Shown: positions 17,347 to 26,478 of the stretch, piece after piece
Numbering within the stretch: the first letter of the stretch is position 1
Layout of the letters: the number at the start of each line of letters is the position of its first letter
From: Streptomyces sp. 846.5
Lineage (GTDB): Bacteria > Actinomycetota > Actinomycetes > Streptomycetales > Streptomycetaceae
Assembly (NCBI RefSeq): GCF_004365705.1
Contig: NZ_SOBN01000001.1
Span: forward strand, 62,001 to 126,000
Reading direction: 5' to 3'
Length of the DNA stretch: 64,000 bases
Notes under the pieces: model-generated
Databases searched by the model: none
What the model was told of the DNA's origin: nothing
What the model saw: the letters and a program-made list of their open reading frames with translations, nothing else
Position numbers and translations under genes: made by a program

Positions 17347-17365
17347 TCTCAGGGGTCCCCTGAGA
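17347..17365. promoter_or_regulatory. Perfect 19-nt palindrome in the transporter leader
   Basis: TCTCAGGGG-T-CCCCTGAGA is perfectly symmetric, between promoter and start of the permease gene. It could be a second operator, or form structure in the mRNA. Confidence 0.4.
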
Positions 17366-17401
17366 CACAGCCCCACAGCTCACCCATCAATGGAGATGTT
17401 C

Positions 17402-18280
17402 ATGGCGAACACAAGTCCCCCGGCCGAGAGGAGCAGGCCCGGCGCCCGCACCATACCGGCGGCGAACGACAGCCCGCGAGCGCGGTCAGGCGGCCGGGCC
17501 AAGAGGCAGGCGCTCGCGTCGGCCGGTTGGGCCGTCCTGCCCCCCGTGACCTTCGTTGCCATCATCTTGTTGTGGGCGGCGGCCGTCGAAGTCTTCGCCG
17601 TTCCTTCCTATCTGCTGCCCAGCCCTCTGGCTGTCCTCAATCGAATGGTCGCGGAGCGGGACAACCTCGTGGCACAGGCGCTGCCCACGCTGGAGGCACT
17701 GGGCATCGGGCTACTGCTGTGTCTCGCGATCAGCATTCCGCTCGGACTTTTGATCGCCCTTTCGAAGGTGGCCAAGCGGACGGTCTACCCCGTGGTGATG
17801 CTGACCCAGCTCGTCCCCAAGATCGCTATCGCCCCTCTTCTCGTTGTCTGGCTGGGCTTCACCGTGCAGACCAAGGTGACCTTGGTGGTACTCATCGCGT
17901 TCTTTCCGCTTCTCATGTCGAGCATCGCCGCATTCGTCAGCCTGGACGACAGGCTGCTGTACTTGACGCGCTCGATGGGGGCCACCAGGTTCCAGACTTT
18001 CTGGAATCTCAGGTTGCCGGCGGCCCTGCCCATCATCTTCTCGGGAATCAAGACATGCGCGACCATCGCGATCACGGGCGCTCTCGTCGCGGAGTTCCTG
18101 GGCTCGAACGAGGGTCTTGGCTATGCCTTGCTGAGGGCGAGTTCGCAGCTGGACACCGAGTACATCTTCGCCATTCTGGTGGTTCTCACCATCATCGGCA
18201 TCGCGATCAACTATCTGATTGAGGCGCTCGAGTGGTGGCTCACTCCCTGGGAGCGTCGCCAGAAGCGCGGCAAGAAGTAG
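17402..18280 (+). CDS. NitT/TauT-type ABC transporter permease
   Basis: 292 aa. About 50 residues of polar N-terminus precede five or six membrane segments. The cytoplasmic EAA-loop region follows the family pattern (RSMGATRFQTFWNLRLPAALPIIFSG as the coupling helix). ATG 17402 was chosen because GGAGA sits five bases before it; an ATG at 17390 has no such site. It resembles SsuC/TauC/ThiX permeases importing small anionic or heteroaromatic solutes. First of three transporter genes. Confidence 0.9.
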   Translation: MANTSPPAERSRPGARTIPAANDSPRARSGGRAKRQALASAGWAVLPPVTFVAIILLWAAAVEVFAVPSYLLPSPLAVLNRMVAERDNLVAQALPTLEALGIGLLLCLAISIPLGLLIALSKVAKRTVYPVVMLTQLVPKIAIAPLLVVWLGFTVQTKVTLVVLIAFFPLLMSSIAAFVSLDDRLLYLTRSMGATRFQTFWNLRLPAALPIIFSGIKTCATIAITGALVAEFLGSNEGLGYALLRASSQLDTEYIFAILVVLTIIGIAINYLIEALEWWLTPWERRQKRGKK

Positions 18281-18366
18281 AAATAGCGGCGATGTTCGAA
18301 CATCCGGGTTCCGCACGGACCCAGCGCATCAACACGAAGGGGCACGGAACAGTGAGAGGCAGAATC

Positions 18367-19383
18367 ATGAGGACGACGAGAGTACCGGCCTTGGCAGGGG
18401 TCCTGTCGACCTTTGTGCTCCTCAGCGGCTGCGGGTCGTCGGCGACGCATGCAGGAAGCGGCGGATCATCCGTTGCCTTCCAACTGCACTGGGCGTGGTC
18501 GGCGTCGACCGCCGGCTTCGCTGTCGCCGAGGAGGAGAACCTCTACCAGAAGGACGGGGTGAACATATCCCTTACACCGGGCAAGGGCTCCGGAACCACG
18601 GTTCAACTCGTTTCCACCGGTAAGGCGGACATGGGTATCGCCGACTCCGTGGCGATCACCCAGGCCGTCCAGAAGGGTGCCCCGCTGCTCGTCGTGGCAA
18701 CCATCAACCAGGCGACGAACACCGCGATGCAGGTGCTCAATTCCTCGGGCATCAAGAAGATCGAGGACCTGAAGGGCAAGTCCGTGGCTGTCCCCGCCGA
18801 GGGCGCCTACTCCTTCCTTCTTCCGATCTTCCTTCAGTCGGGAGGTCTGAGCGAGGACGACATCAAGATCGTCACCATGCCCTTCGAATCCATGGCGCCC
18901 TCCCTGATCGCAGGCAGGGTCGACGCGATTGTCGGCGGTCAGGACTCGCACGTCGCGCTGGCTTCCCGGGGGGTGCACTTCACGGACTTCGCTTTCGGCG
19001 ACCACGGGGTCAACTCGGTCGCGCACTCGATCTTCACGACGAGGAGCTACGCCGAGAAGAACCCCTCGGTCGTGAAGAAGGTCGTCGCGGACAGCCTGCA
19101 GGGCTGGAGTGAGGCCCGGTCCCATCCGGACCTGGCGCTCGCCGACATCAAGAAGTTGGAGCCGAGCACGGTCGAGAACAACGCGCGCACGGAATTGTCG
19201 GTTCTTCTTCCCCTGCTGTGCGCCGGCGACGCCCAGTACATCGGGCTTGCGGAGCCGGCCCGATGGAAGAGCACCATGGCCCTTCTCGTGCGCGCCAAGC
19301 TCGTTTCGAACGCTCCTGACCCGACGAAGTTCGTTTCCTACGACTATCTGCCGCCTCGAAGCGCGCTGACTCCCTGCCGCTAG
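18367..19383 (+). CDS. NitT/TauT-type ABC substrate-binding lipoprotein
   Basis: 338 aa. Signal peptide ends in the lipobox LLSGC with lipidated Cys22. The mature part starts FQLHWAWSASTAGFAVAEEE and has the NMT1/SsuA-like fold features (VQLVSTGKADMGIAD, a hinge around LKGKSVAVPAEGAY). It is anchored on the outer face of the membrane and delivers solute to the adjacent permease. ATG 18367 follows a GAGAGG site. NMT1-like binders take pyrimidines, sulfonates, taurine and aromatic acids; the ligand here is unknown. Confidence 0.9.
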   Translation: MRTTRVPALAGVLSTFVLLSGCGSSATHAGSGGSSVAFQLHWAWSASTAGFAVAEEENLYQKDGVNISLTPGKGSGTTVQLVSTGKADMGIADSVAITQAVQKGAPLLVVATINQATNTAMQVLNSSGIKKIEDLKGKSVAVPAEGAYSFLLPIFLQSGGLSEDDIKIVTMPFESMAPSLIAGRVDAIVGGQDSHVALASRGVHFTDFAFGDHGVNSVAHSIFTTRSYAEKNPSVVKKVVADSLQGWSEARSHPDLALADIKKLEPSTVENNARTELSVLLPLLCAGDAQYIGLAEPARWKSTMALLVRAKLVSNAPDPTKFVSYDYLPPRSALTPCR

Positions 19384-19428
19384 GGATCGTTGCAGGGTGG
19401 AAAAGGCCGTACAGGAAGAGTTGAGATC

Positions 19429-20265
19429 ATGACTGATACATCGGAAGCGACAGCGACAACCGGAAAGTCCATCTCCATCAGGAATGCCACGAAGATCTAC
19501 GGCGAGGGTTCAGCCAATGAGTTCGAGGCGCTGAAGCCGGTTTCCATGGAGATCGAGCCCGGAGAGTTCGTCTCCATCGTGGGGCCCTCGGGGTGTGGCA
19601 AGAGCACGCTCATGCTGATGGTCGCAGGACTGCTGTCCAGGTCCTCGGGCGACATCGAAATCGGCGGTCACAATGTGACGAAGGCCTTCACCGATATCGG
19701 CATCGCGTTCCAGGACCATCTTCTGTTGGACTTCCGGACAGCGCTGGACAACGTGCTGCTCCAGGCCGACATCCGTCGCCTCGACAAGGGCGTGCTGCGC
19801 AACCGAGCCCTCGACATGTTCAAGCAGCTGCACCTGGAGTCGGCGGTGGACAAATATCCGCGGCAGATGTCCGGCGGGATGCGGCAGCGCGTGTCGCTGG
19901 TGCGCACCATCGTGCATGAACCGCCAGTCCTGATGCTGGACGAGCCGTTCGGCGCGCTCGACGCCCTGACGCGCCTACAGGTGAGGACGGACCTGGAGTC
20001 ACTCTGGCTGCGGACCAGGCCCACCGTCCTCTTCATCACGCACAGTGTCGAGGAGGCAGTGGGGCTGTCCGACCGGATCTTCGTGATGAGTCCGAACCCC
20101 GGTCGAATCATCGAGGAGATATCGGTGGACCTGCCGAGGCCACGGCCGATCTCCCTGGCGGGATCGCGCGAGTTCGCCGAGTACGCGGACCACATCTATG
20201 CCCTGTTCGAGGAAATGGGAGTGCTCCACGGGATGGTGCCCGCCACTCATGGCGGTGGTGCCTGA
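19429..20265 (+). CDS. NitT/TauT-type ABC transporter ATPase
   Basis: 278 aa. Walker A GPSGCGKST (residues 52-60), ABC signature MSGGMRQR, Walker B VLMLDEP with FGALD, and switch histidine in LFITHSVEEA. Starts at ATG after AGGAAGAG. Completes the importer with the two preceding genes. Confidence 0.93.
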   Translation: MTDTSEATATTGKSISIRNATKIYGEGSANEFEALKPVSMEIEPGEFVSIVGPSGCGKSTLMLMVAGLLSRSSGDIEIGGHNVTKAFTDIGIAFQDHLLLDFRTALDNVLLQADIRRLDKGVLRNRALDMFKQLHLESAVDKYPRQMSGGMRQRVSLVRTIVHEPPVLMLDEPFGALDALTRLQVRTDLESLWLRTRPTVLFITHSVEEAVGLSDRIFVMSPNPGRIIEEISVDLPRPRPISLAGSREFAEYADHIYALFEEMGVLHGMVPATHGGGA

Positions 20266-20463
20266 TCCGTTCCGGACTCAACGGCTACGGCGGGCCGGCG
20301 GTGGCACATGACTCGCGATGCGATCAGTCAGCGCAAGGGCTGTCGTCGCGGCAGCCCAGCCGCCCACCTGCTGCCGTAGCCGGCCAACACTCCAGGGTCT
20401 TCACCAGGCACCCGAGCGTTGGATTCGCACACGACCCGTAGGGCCAGTAAGGAGAGTCAGCCA

Positions 20464-21945
20464 GTGCAGCGGTACCAGATGTACATCGACGGGCAGTGGG
20501 TCGATTCCGCAGGGGGTGAAGGACTCGACAGCACGGACCCGTACACCGGCGAGACGTGGGCCGTCATCCCGGCCGGCACGGCCGCGGACGCCGACCGTGC
20601 CGTCGACGCCGCCCGGCAGGCGATGACCGCTGGCCCGTGGGCGACCCTGTCGGCCTCGCGGCGCGGCGGATACCTGCGCCGCGTCGCCGACCTCATCACG
20701 GCGAACGCCGATCGACTCGCCGACATCGAAGTCCGGGACAACGGCAAGCTCCTCACGGAGGTCCAGGGGCAGATCGCGTCGGTCGCCGAGTGCTGGTACT
20801 ACTACGCGGGCCTCGCCGACAAGGTCCAAGGGGCCACGATTCCCACCGAGAAGGCCAACGCGTTCGCGTTCACCACGCGTGAGCCCATCGGTGTCGTCGC
20901 CGCGCTCACCGCCTGGAACTCCCCTCTGTGGTTCGCGACGGTCAAGGCTGCTCCGGCCATGGCGGCCGGATGCGCGGTCGTGGTGAAGCCCTCCGAGTTC
21001 GCCTCGGCGAGCACCCTCGAACTCACCCGGCTCATCGAGCAGGCCGGCGTGCCGACGGGTGTGTTCAACGTCGTGACCGGACTGGGCACGGACGTCGGCT
21101 CCGCCCTGGTCAACCACCCCGACGTCGCGAAGATCGCGTTCACCGGGTCCGACGCCACCGGCATCCGCATCTACCAGAGCGCGGCCAAGTCCCTGAAGCG
21201 GGTCTCCCTCGAACTCGGTGGGAAGTCGCCCACGATCGTGTTCGACGACGCCGACCTCGACCTGGCCGCCACCGGGGTCATGTCCGGCATCTTCGGCGCG
21301 GCCGGGCAGATGTGTGCCGCCGGCTCACGCCTGCTCGTCCACACCTCGGTCAAGGACAAGCTCCTCGCGAAGCTCATCGATCTCGCCTCCGACATCCGCA
21401 TGGGCGACCCGCGTGACCCCCGCACCAACGTCGGCCCCATCTCCACCCCGCTGCAGTACCAGAAGGTGCTCGACTACCTGGACATCGCCCGCGCCGACGG
21501 CGCCCGCTGCGTGCTCGGCGGGAAGCCCGCCACCGGTCCCGACCTCGGTGCCGGTCAGTTCATCGAGCCGACCATTCTCGTCGACGTCCGAAATGACATG
21601 CGGATCGCCCAGGAGGAGGTGTTCGGGCCCGTCCTGTCCGTCATCGAGTTCACCGACGAGGACGAGGCCGTCCGGCTCGCCAACGAGATCCCGTACGGTC
21701 TTGTCGCCGGCGTCTGGACCTCGAACATAGCCCGCACTCTGCGCATGTCGAAGGCACTCCAGGTCGGCACCGTGTGGGTCAACACGTACCGCACCTACAG
21801 CTACATGGTCCCCTTCGGCGGGACGAAGCGGTCAGGACTCGGCCGCGAGCACGGCATCGAAGCCATTGACGAGTACCTCGAGACGAGGAGCGTCGTCATC
21901 TCCACCGACGACGGGCCACCGGTCAACCCGTTCCTTATGCGCTGA
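20464..21945 (+). CDS. NAD(P)-dependent aldehyde dehydrogenase (second copy)
   Basis: 493 aa. ALDH signatures: LTAWNSPLWF, FTGSDATG, glutamate in LELGGKSPTIVF, catalytic cysteine in AAGQMCAAGSRLLV, and EEVFGPVLSVIEF. The GTG start at 20464 is preceded by AAGGAG nine bases away. Only modestly like the leftward ALDH, so not a recent duplicate. It follows the transporter genes and precedes an SDR, and is probably part of the same pathway. Confidence 0.92.
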   Translation: MQRYQMYIDGQWVDSAGGEGLDSTDPYTGETWAVIPAGTAADADRAVDAARQAMTAGPWATLSASRRGGYLRRVADLITANADRLADIEVRDNGKLLTEVQGQIASVAECWYYYAGLADKVQGATIPTEKANAFAFTTREPIGVVAALTAWNSPLWFATVKAAPAMAAGCAVVVKPSEFASASTLELTRLIEQAGVPTGVFNVVTGLGTDVGSALVNHPDVAKIAFTGSDATGIRIYQSAAKSLKRVSLELGGKSPTIVFDDADLDLAATGVMSGIFGAAGQMCAAGSRLLVHTSVKDKLLAKLIDLASDIRMGDPRDPRTNVGPISTPLQYQKVLDYLDIARADGARCVLGGKPATGPDLGAGQFIEPTILVDVRNDMRIAQEEVFGPVLSVIEFTDEDEAVRLANEIPYGLVAGVWTSNIARTLRMSKALQVGTVWVNTYRTYSYMVPFGGTKRSGLGREHGIEAIDEYLETRSVVISTDDGPPVNPFLMR

Positions 21946-22008
21946 TCGCCACCGGCGCGACAGAGCCCTTCATCACCGTCCCAGCAGCCCCTCGGCAGGA
22001 GCGCGCCC

Positions 22009-22773
22009 TTGAACACCGCAACAGATTCCTCGACCGCAGCGCAGGGAACCCCGTCCATGAGGCGACTGGACCGTCGGCGCATCGTCATCACCGGTGCCGC
22101 TGCTGGCATCGGGCGCGCAGTAGCGCACCTGTTCGCTCACGAAGGCGCCGCCCTGGCCCTGTTCGACCGTGACGCCGACGGCCTCACCCTCACGGCGGCC
22201 GAGACCGGCTCCACCGCCCTCCCGCTCGACATCACCGACGAGGAGGGCGTGGCGTCGGCCGTGGAAGAGGCCGCCGCAGCGCTCGGCGGCATCGACGGGC
22301 TGGTCAACTGCGCCGGGATCATGTACCGCGGAATGGTGGCGGACGTGCCCGTCGAACAATGGCGACGTGTCCTGGACATCAACCTCACCGGCACGTACCT
22401 GGTGTCCCGCGCCTGCCTGCCGTGGCTGCGGGAGGAAGCCGGGTCGACCATCGTGAACATGGCCTCCGGCCAGGGCCTGCTTCCCAACTCGCCGGGTTAC
22501 ACCGCCTACGCCACCTCCAAGGGCGGAATCATCACGCTCACCCGGGCGCTGGCCGCCGAACTCGCACCCCGGGTACGCGTCAACAGCGTCTGCCCGGGCA
22601 TGGTCGACACCGCCATGGCCGACGGGCATCACGACAACGCGGTGCACTATGCCCTGAAGCGGCTCGCCACTCCGAAGGAGATCGCCCAGGTGATCCTGTT
22701 CCTCACCGGCGGCGACTCCTCCTACGTGACGGGGGCGGCGCTCGCGGCGGACGGCGGGCGAACCTTCCACTGA
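22009..22773 (+). CDS. Short-chain dehydrogenase/reductase (second copy)
   Basis: 254 aa from TTG 22009, chosen because AGGAG lies eight bases upstream; ATG 22057 is an alternative. Nucleotide loop TGAAAGIG (residues 28-35), NCAGIMY after strand 4, and catalytic YATSK. Last gene of the island, 63 bp after the second aldehyde dehydrogenase. The SDR/ALDH pairing repeats that of the leftward operon. Confidence 0.88.
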   Translation: MNTATDSSTAAQGTPSMRRLDRRRIVITGAAAGIGRAVAHLFAHEGAALALFDRDADGLTLTAAETGSTALPLDITDEEGVASAVEEAAAALGGIDGLVNCAGIMYRGMVADVPVEQWRRVLDINLTGTYLVSRACLPWLREEAGSTIVNMASGQGLLPNSPGYTAYATSKGGIITLTRALAAELAPRVRVNSVCPGMVDTAMADGHHDNAVHYALKRLATPKEIAQVILFLTGGDSSYVTGAALAADGGRTFH

Positions 22774-23054
22774 CGGCTCATGAGCCCGCCCCGCTGTACG
22801 GCCCCCGCTCGATGTGCGGAACCTGCGCCAGACAACAAGGAGGCCGCGAGCCCACGCCGACAACCGGATACGGCGAAAAGCAGCACGGCCAGCAGTTCGA
22901 GCAGGGTCTCGGAAGAATCCTTCCGGTCCGAGCCCGAAATCGGGCCGGGACAGGAACCCAGAGGTGCTCCTGCTGGAAGAGCAGGACGCCGCCGAGGACC
23001 GCGCGCTGCTCAGGCTGCCACAGGTAGTGGCGGTCGGGGAGGGCGGCCGGGCCA

Positions 23055-23440
23055 ATGTGGGGCATCGCCGGCTCCCACCAGCCCCAGTTCCTCGACGCGC
23101 TCGCGCGTTCCCACGCCACGGTCAAAGACCGCGTGAGAGCAGACAAAGCGATGGGGCTGCGGAACCTGCCGAGCAAGAAGTGGCAGGTCAACGCAGCTGG
23201 AGGCTCACCGCGAACCTCGGCCACGACGTGAACGCCGGGTCCGCCTCCTCGCCCTGCACGACCCGGACGACCTGGCCCACGCCGAACCGGACACCATGCG
23301 CCACCGCCTCTACAGTGTCCCGGCCCGCTCCGTCCGCCATGCCCGCCGCCGCTGGCTCCGCCTCGACCGGACCTGGCCCTGGGCCAGCGCGTTCGCCCTG
23401 GCCTGGCAACGACTCACGAAGCTTCCGGCCATTCCCTGAC
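23055..23440 (+). pseudogene. 3' remnant of an IS1380-family-like transposase
   Basis: Reading across frames gives WGIAGSHQPQFLDALARSHA, VKDRVRADKAMGLRNLPSKK, then LALHDPDDLAHAEPDTMRHR and LRLDRTWPWASAFALAWQRL before a stop. This is the C-terminal third of IS1380-type transposases common in actinomycetes. At least one frameshift lies between about 23195 and 23240. No terminal inverted repeats were found. Family assignment is from memory of the motif. Confidence 0.65.
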
Positions 23441-23540
23441 GGCCGGTCACCACCCCGACGAGCAGGAAGGAGAGCAGCCCCGGGCCCGTGGGACCCGGCG
23501 CACCCGCAGCGTCACGCGACGGCCCGCCCCACCAGCACCG

Positions 23541-23587
23541 GTAGTCGGGTCGCCCGGGGGAATCTCACCCCCGGGCGACCCGACTAC
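23541..23587. terminator. Perfect 20-bp hairpin
   Basis: Arms at 23541-23560 and 23568-23587 are exact complements (GTAGTCGGGTCGCCCGGGGG and its reverse complement) around the loop AATCTCA. It lies 100 bp after the transposase remnant. Strong enough to end transcription from either side even without a U-tract, though a role in the former insertion sequence is possible. Confidence 0.6.
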
Positions 23588-23935
23588 CTGGCGGGCTCGG
23601 ATGCCGTCATCAGGCATTCGGGGCCGGCGGCCGGATGGATGGGCGCGTCGGATTAGGACGTACAGGTTCACCCGCACGGGCGTACAGCATGGCCGGTGAA
23701 CTGCGGCTTCGTTCCTGCCGCGTCATGCGTGCACCATGGCGGGGCACAAGGCGGTGCTTGACTGGCCGTCATGGTGGGGTTTCACTGCGACCGACCGTCA
23801 CCGTCTCGATCGGGCCTTCATCGTATGCGGGCAGTTCGCTCACAAAATTCCCGCGTTCATCTGTCGTGTGCTGGCAGGTCCGCGCGACGGCCCGACCGAC
23901 TCACGGCCCCATCCCCCCTTCATGGAGGACTGCCG

Positions 23936-24259
23936 ATGCCCAAAATCCCGAGCACGGATGAACTCAGCGCCCCATCTGCGATGTCGCGCCGGGGCCTGAT
24001 CAAGCACGCCACCATCGCCGGCGCGGCGACCGTGGCCGCGGGCCTGGCCCTTAATACCGGGCTGTCCGGAACCGTAGCGGCCGCGGCCCCCAAGGGCGGT
24101 CACGCCCCGCAGGTTGATGCACCGGCCCATGCCGGGGAGCCGTTCATGGTCCGGGTGGTCGACGCCCGCACCGGTGAACTGGACATCTTCCACGGCCACC
24201 GCCACCACCGGGTGCGCGACCAGAAGCTCGTCAACGAGCTCCTGCGCGCGGCCCGCTGA
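23936..24259 (+). CDS. Small secreted Tat-signal protein of unknown function
   Basis: 107 aa. The N-terminus has the twin-arginine pattern SRRGLIKHA, a hydrophobic stretch (AATVAAGLALNTGLSGTVAAAA) and a likely cleavage site after AAAA. The mature part is only about 55 residues, ending FHGHRHHRVRDQKLVNELLR. ATG 23936 follows GGAGG. It sits 105 bp before a DUF4331 gene, and the two are probably expressed together. The mature part matches no domain I know. Confidence 0.75.
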   Translation: MPKIPSTDELSAPSAMSRRGLIKHATIAGAATVAAGLALNTGLSGTVAAAAPKGGHAPQVDAPAHAGEPFMVRVVDARTGELDIFHGHRHHRVRDQKLVNELLRAAR

Positions 24260-24364
24260 CCCCAGGGGATCCCTCGCCCCCGGGGACCCGGCCGGGTCTG
24301 CCCTGGCACGCCCGGCCGGGAACCCCTTCCCGTTCCGCCCCCAACTGCAGGCACGATTCCACTT

Positions 24365-25764
24365 GTGAGGTTCGCCTTGTCGTCCCACCGTGAAGCACCC
24401 GAGATCTCCAAGGACCCTGTTGCGGACAGCACGGACGTGTACGCGTTCGTGAGCCCGGACGCGCACGACACGGTCACGCTGATTGCCAACTACGTACCGC
24501 TGCAGAACCCGGCCGGGGGCCGAACTTCTACGAGTTCGGCGACGATGTCCTTTACGAGATCCACATCGACAACGACGGTGACGCCCGCGCGGACGTCACC
24601 TACCAGTTCCGGTTCACCACCCATCTGCGCAACCACGACACGTTCCTGTACAACACCGGGCCGGTCACCTCGCTCACCTCGGCGAACTGGAACCGCTTCC
24701 AGACCTACACCCTCACCCGCGTCGAGCACGGTCGCGAGACCGTGCTGGGCCGCGACCTTTTGTGCCCGCCGTGCAACATCGGTCCGCTGTCCACCCCGAA
24801 CTACGACGCGCTCGCCGCGGCCGCGGTCCACAGCCTGGGCGGCAACCGGAAGGTGTTCGCCGGTCAGCGTGCGGAGGGCTTCTACGTCGACCTCGGCTCC
24901 ATCTTCGACCTCGGCAACCTGCGCCCCTTCCAGCACCTCCAGGTCTTCGCCAAGGCACAGGGCCTGCCCGACCAGCCCGGCGTGAACTCCACCAAGGAAC
25001 TCAACGTCCACTCCCTGTCGCTGCAGGTCCCCATCGAGGACCTCACCCGCGGCCGGTGCGGCGGCAACGTGGACGACCCGCGTGCCACCATCGGCGTCTG
25101 GACCAGCGCCAGCCGCCGCGCCGCGCGTGTGATCGAGCCCGGCCGCGGCAAGGACAGCGAGTCCGGGCCGTTCGTCCAGGTCTCCCGACTCGGCAACCCC
25201 CTGTTCAACGAGGTCATCATGCCGATGGCCCGCAAGGACGAGTGGAACTCCCTGCCCCCGGCCGACGACAAGAGGTTCGCCCAGTACGTGGCCAAGCCCG
25301 AACTCGCCGGCCTGCTCCCCGCCCTGTACCCCGGCGTGTTCCCGAACCTGGACAAGCTCAACAAGTCCGGAAAGCCCCGCGCCGACCTGCTGGCGATCCT
25401 GCTGACCGGCATCCCCAAGGGCATCGTTCCGGGCTTCCAGAACTTCACCGGCTCCACCGAAGCCGACATGCTGCGCCTCAACGTCGCGATCCCGCCGACC
25501 GACAAGCCCAACATCCTCGGCCTGGTCGCCGGCGACGCGGCCGGGTTCCCCAACGGGCGCCGCGTATTCGACGACGTCGTCACCGTCGAAATCCGCGCGG
25601 TCGCCGGTCTGACCTATGCGCTGGTCGACAAGTCCTTCACCCCGGACGGCGCCGCGAGCCTGGTCACCGACGGCCTGGACAACACCGCCCCCGAAAACCC
25701 CTACCTGGACCACTTCCCCTACCTGGGCATCCCCTACGACGGCTACCACCACCCCGCTTCCTGA
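24365..25764 (+). pseudogene. DUF4331-family protein, interrupted by a frameshift
   Basis: The first 53 codons (SSHREAPEISKDPVADSTDVYAF and on to YVPLQNPAGG) and a second frame from about 24525 (NFYEFGDDVLYEIHIDNDGD onward to the stop at 25764) together make a typical full-length DUF4331 protein of about 465 residues. One base is missing in the run GGCCGGGGGCCGAAC near 24520; an extra C would restore PAGGPNF. Either a genuine pseudogene or a sequencing error in a GC run. Such proteins are often found with secreted partners; function unknown. Start is GTG 24365 with only a weak ribosome site. Confidence 0.8.
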
Positions 25765-25861
25765 CCGCCCCACCGGCATCCATGCCGGACCTGATCGCTC
25801 CGGTGCCCAGCACAGCAGCCGTGCCCCCCGAGCACACACCGGCATCCGGAGAGACATTCCC

Positions 25862-26239
25862 ATGCGCCTCACTGACCACATCGACTTCGCGAACCACGAG
25901 GCGGACGACGGCCCGCTCCCCGCTCCGCACACACACGCGCCGCTGCCCGCACCCTCCCGCCAGGGCAGCGTGCTGCTCGACATCGGAGCCGGCACCGGTG
26001 CGCTGATCATCCACACCGCCGCCGAACACGACGGCCTGGAGATCCACGTCAGCCCCCAGGACCGGCCCGACCAGCGCACCCACTCAGCGGTCCGGCCCCG
26101 CCACCTGCCCGACCACACCGCATACGCGGCCGTGATCACACCCCTGCCCGCCGGCGACTACACCGTCTGGGACGGCGACCACCCTCACGGAATCGCGACC
26201 ATCACCGACGGCCACGTCAGCGACTACCCCTGGACATGA
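25862..26239 (+). CDS. Hypothetical protein
   Basis: 125 aa, histidine- and proline-rich at the start (HTHAPLPAPSRQG), then VLLDIGAGTGALIIHT, which resembles a strand-turn but is too short for a methyltransferase. It ends in LPAGDYTVW and DGHPHGIATI-like beta segments, suggesting a small beta-rich fold. ATG 25862 follows GGAGAGA. Lies 97 bp after the DUF4331 gene in the same direction. I do not recognise a family. Confidence 0.65.
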   Translation: MRLTDHIDFANHEADDGPLPAPHTHAPLPAPSRQGSVLLDIGAGTGALIIHTAAEHDGLEIHVSPQDRPDQRTHSAVRPRHLPDHTAYAAVITPLPAGDYTVWDGDHPHGIATITDGHVSDYPWT

Positions 26240-26363
26240 GCTCAGCCGAACCCCATGGACACCGCCAGAAAAGAAGGCGACCTGGGTGTGTCGCTCAACC
26301 GGTGGATCATCTTCGCGGCATGCACGTCGCCCCAGGTCGGCGGCCACGCCAGTCGGGTACCGA

Positions 26364-26431
26364 CCCACGATTACACCGTTGTCCGGAAACACTCGGGGCC
26401 CCCACGATTACACCGTTGTTCGGAAACCCTC
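26364..26431 (+). repeat. Two tandem 31-bp direct repeats
   Basis: Units at 26364-26394 and 26401-26431, each starting CCCACGATTACACCGTTGT and continuing into CGGAAAC, match at 29 of 31 bases with a period of 37. They lie between the hypothetical gene and the 3' end of the MFS gene. Only two units, so not a CRISPR array. Confidence 0.7.
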
Positions 26432-26478
26432 CGTGGTCATGAGTGCTCTCCAGGGGATGTACGGGTGAGCGGGCGTTT

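Larger units (their letters stand above)
22774..23935. other. Intergenic stretch with IS relic and hairpin
   Basis: 1,162 bp without an intact gene. It holds the decayed transposase at 23055-23440 and the perfect hairpin at 23541-23587. The portion 22774-23054 has short frames on both strands with no recognisable domain. Confidence 0.5.

Noticed and set aside
22778..23224. Minus-strand frame with LWVPVPARF-type translation
   Set aside because: It overlaps the transposase remnant and has no start or recognisable domain.
24500..24540. Programmed frameshift in the DUF4331 gene
   Set aside because: No slippery heptamer or downstream structure was recognised; a missing base in a GC run is simpler.
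26364..26431. CRISPR array
   Set aside because: Only two repeat units with a 6-bp gap, no spacer array and no cas genes.
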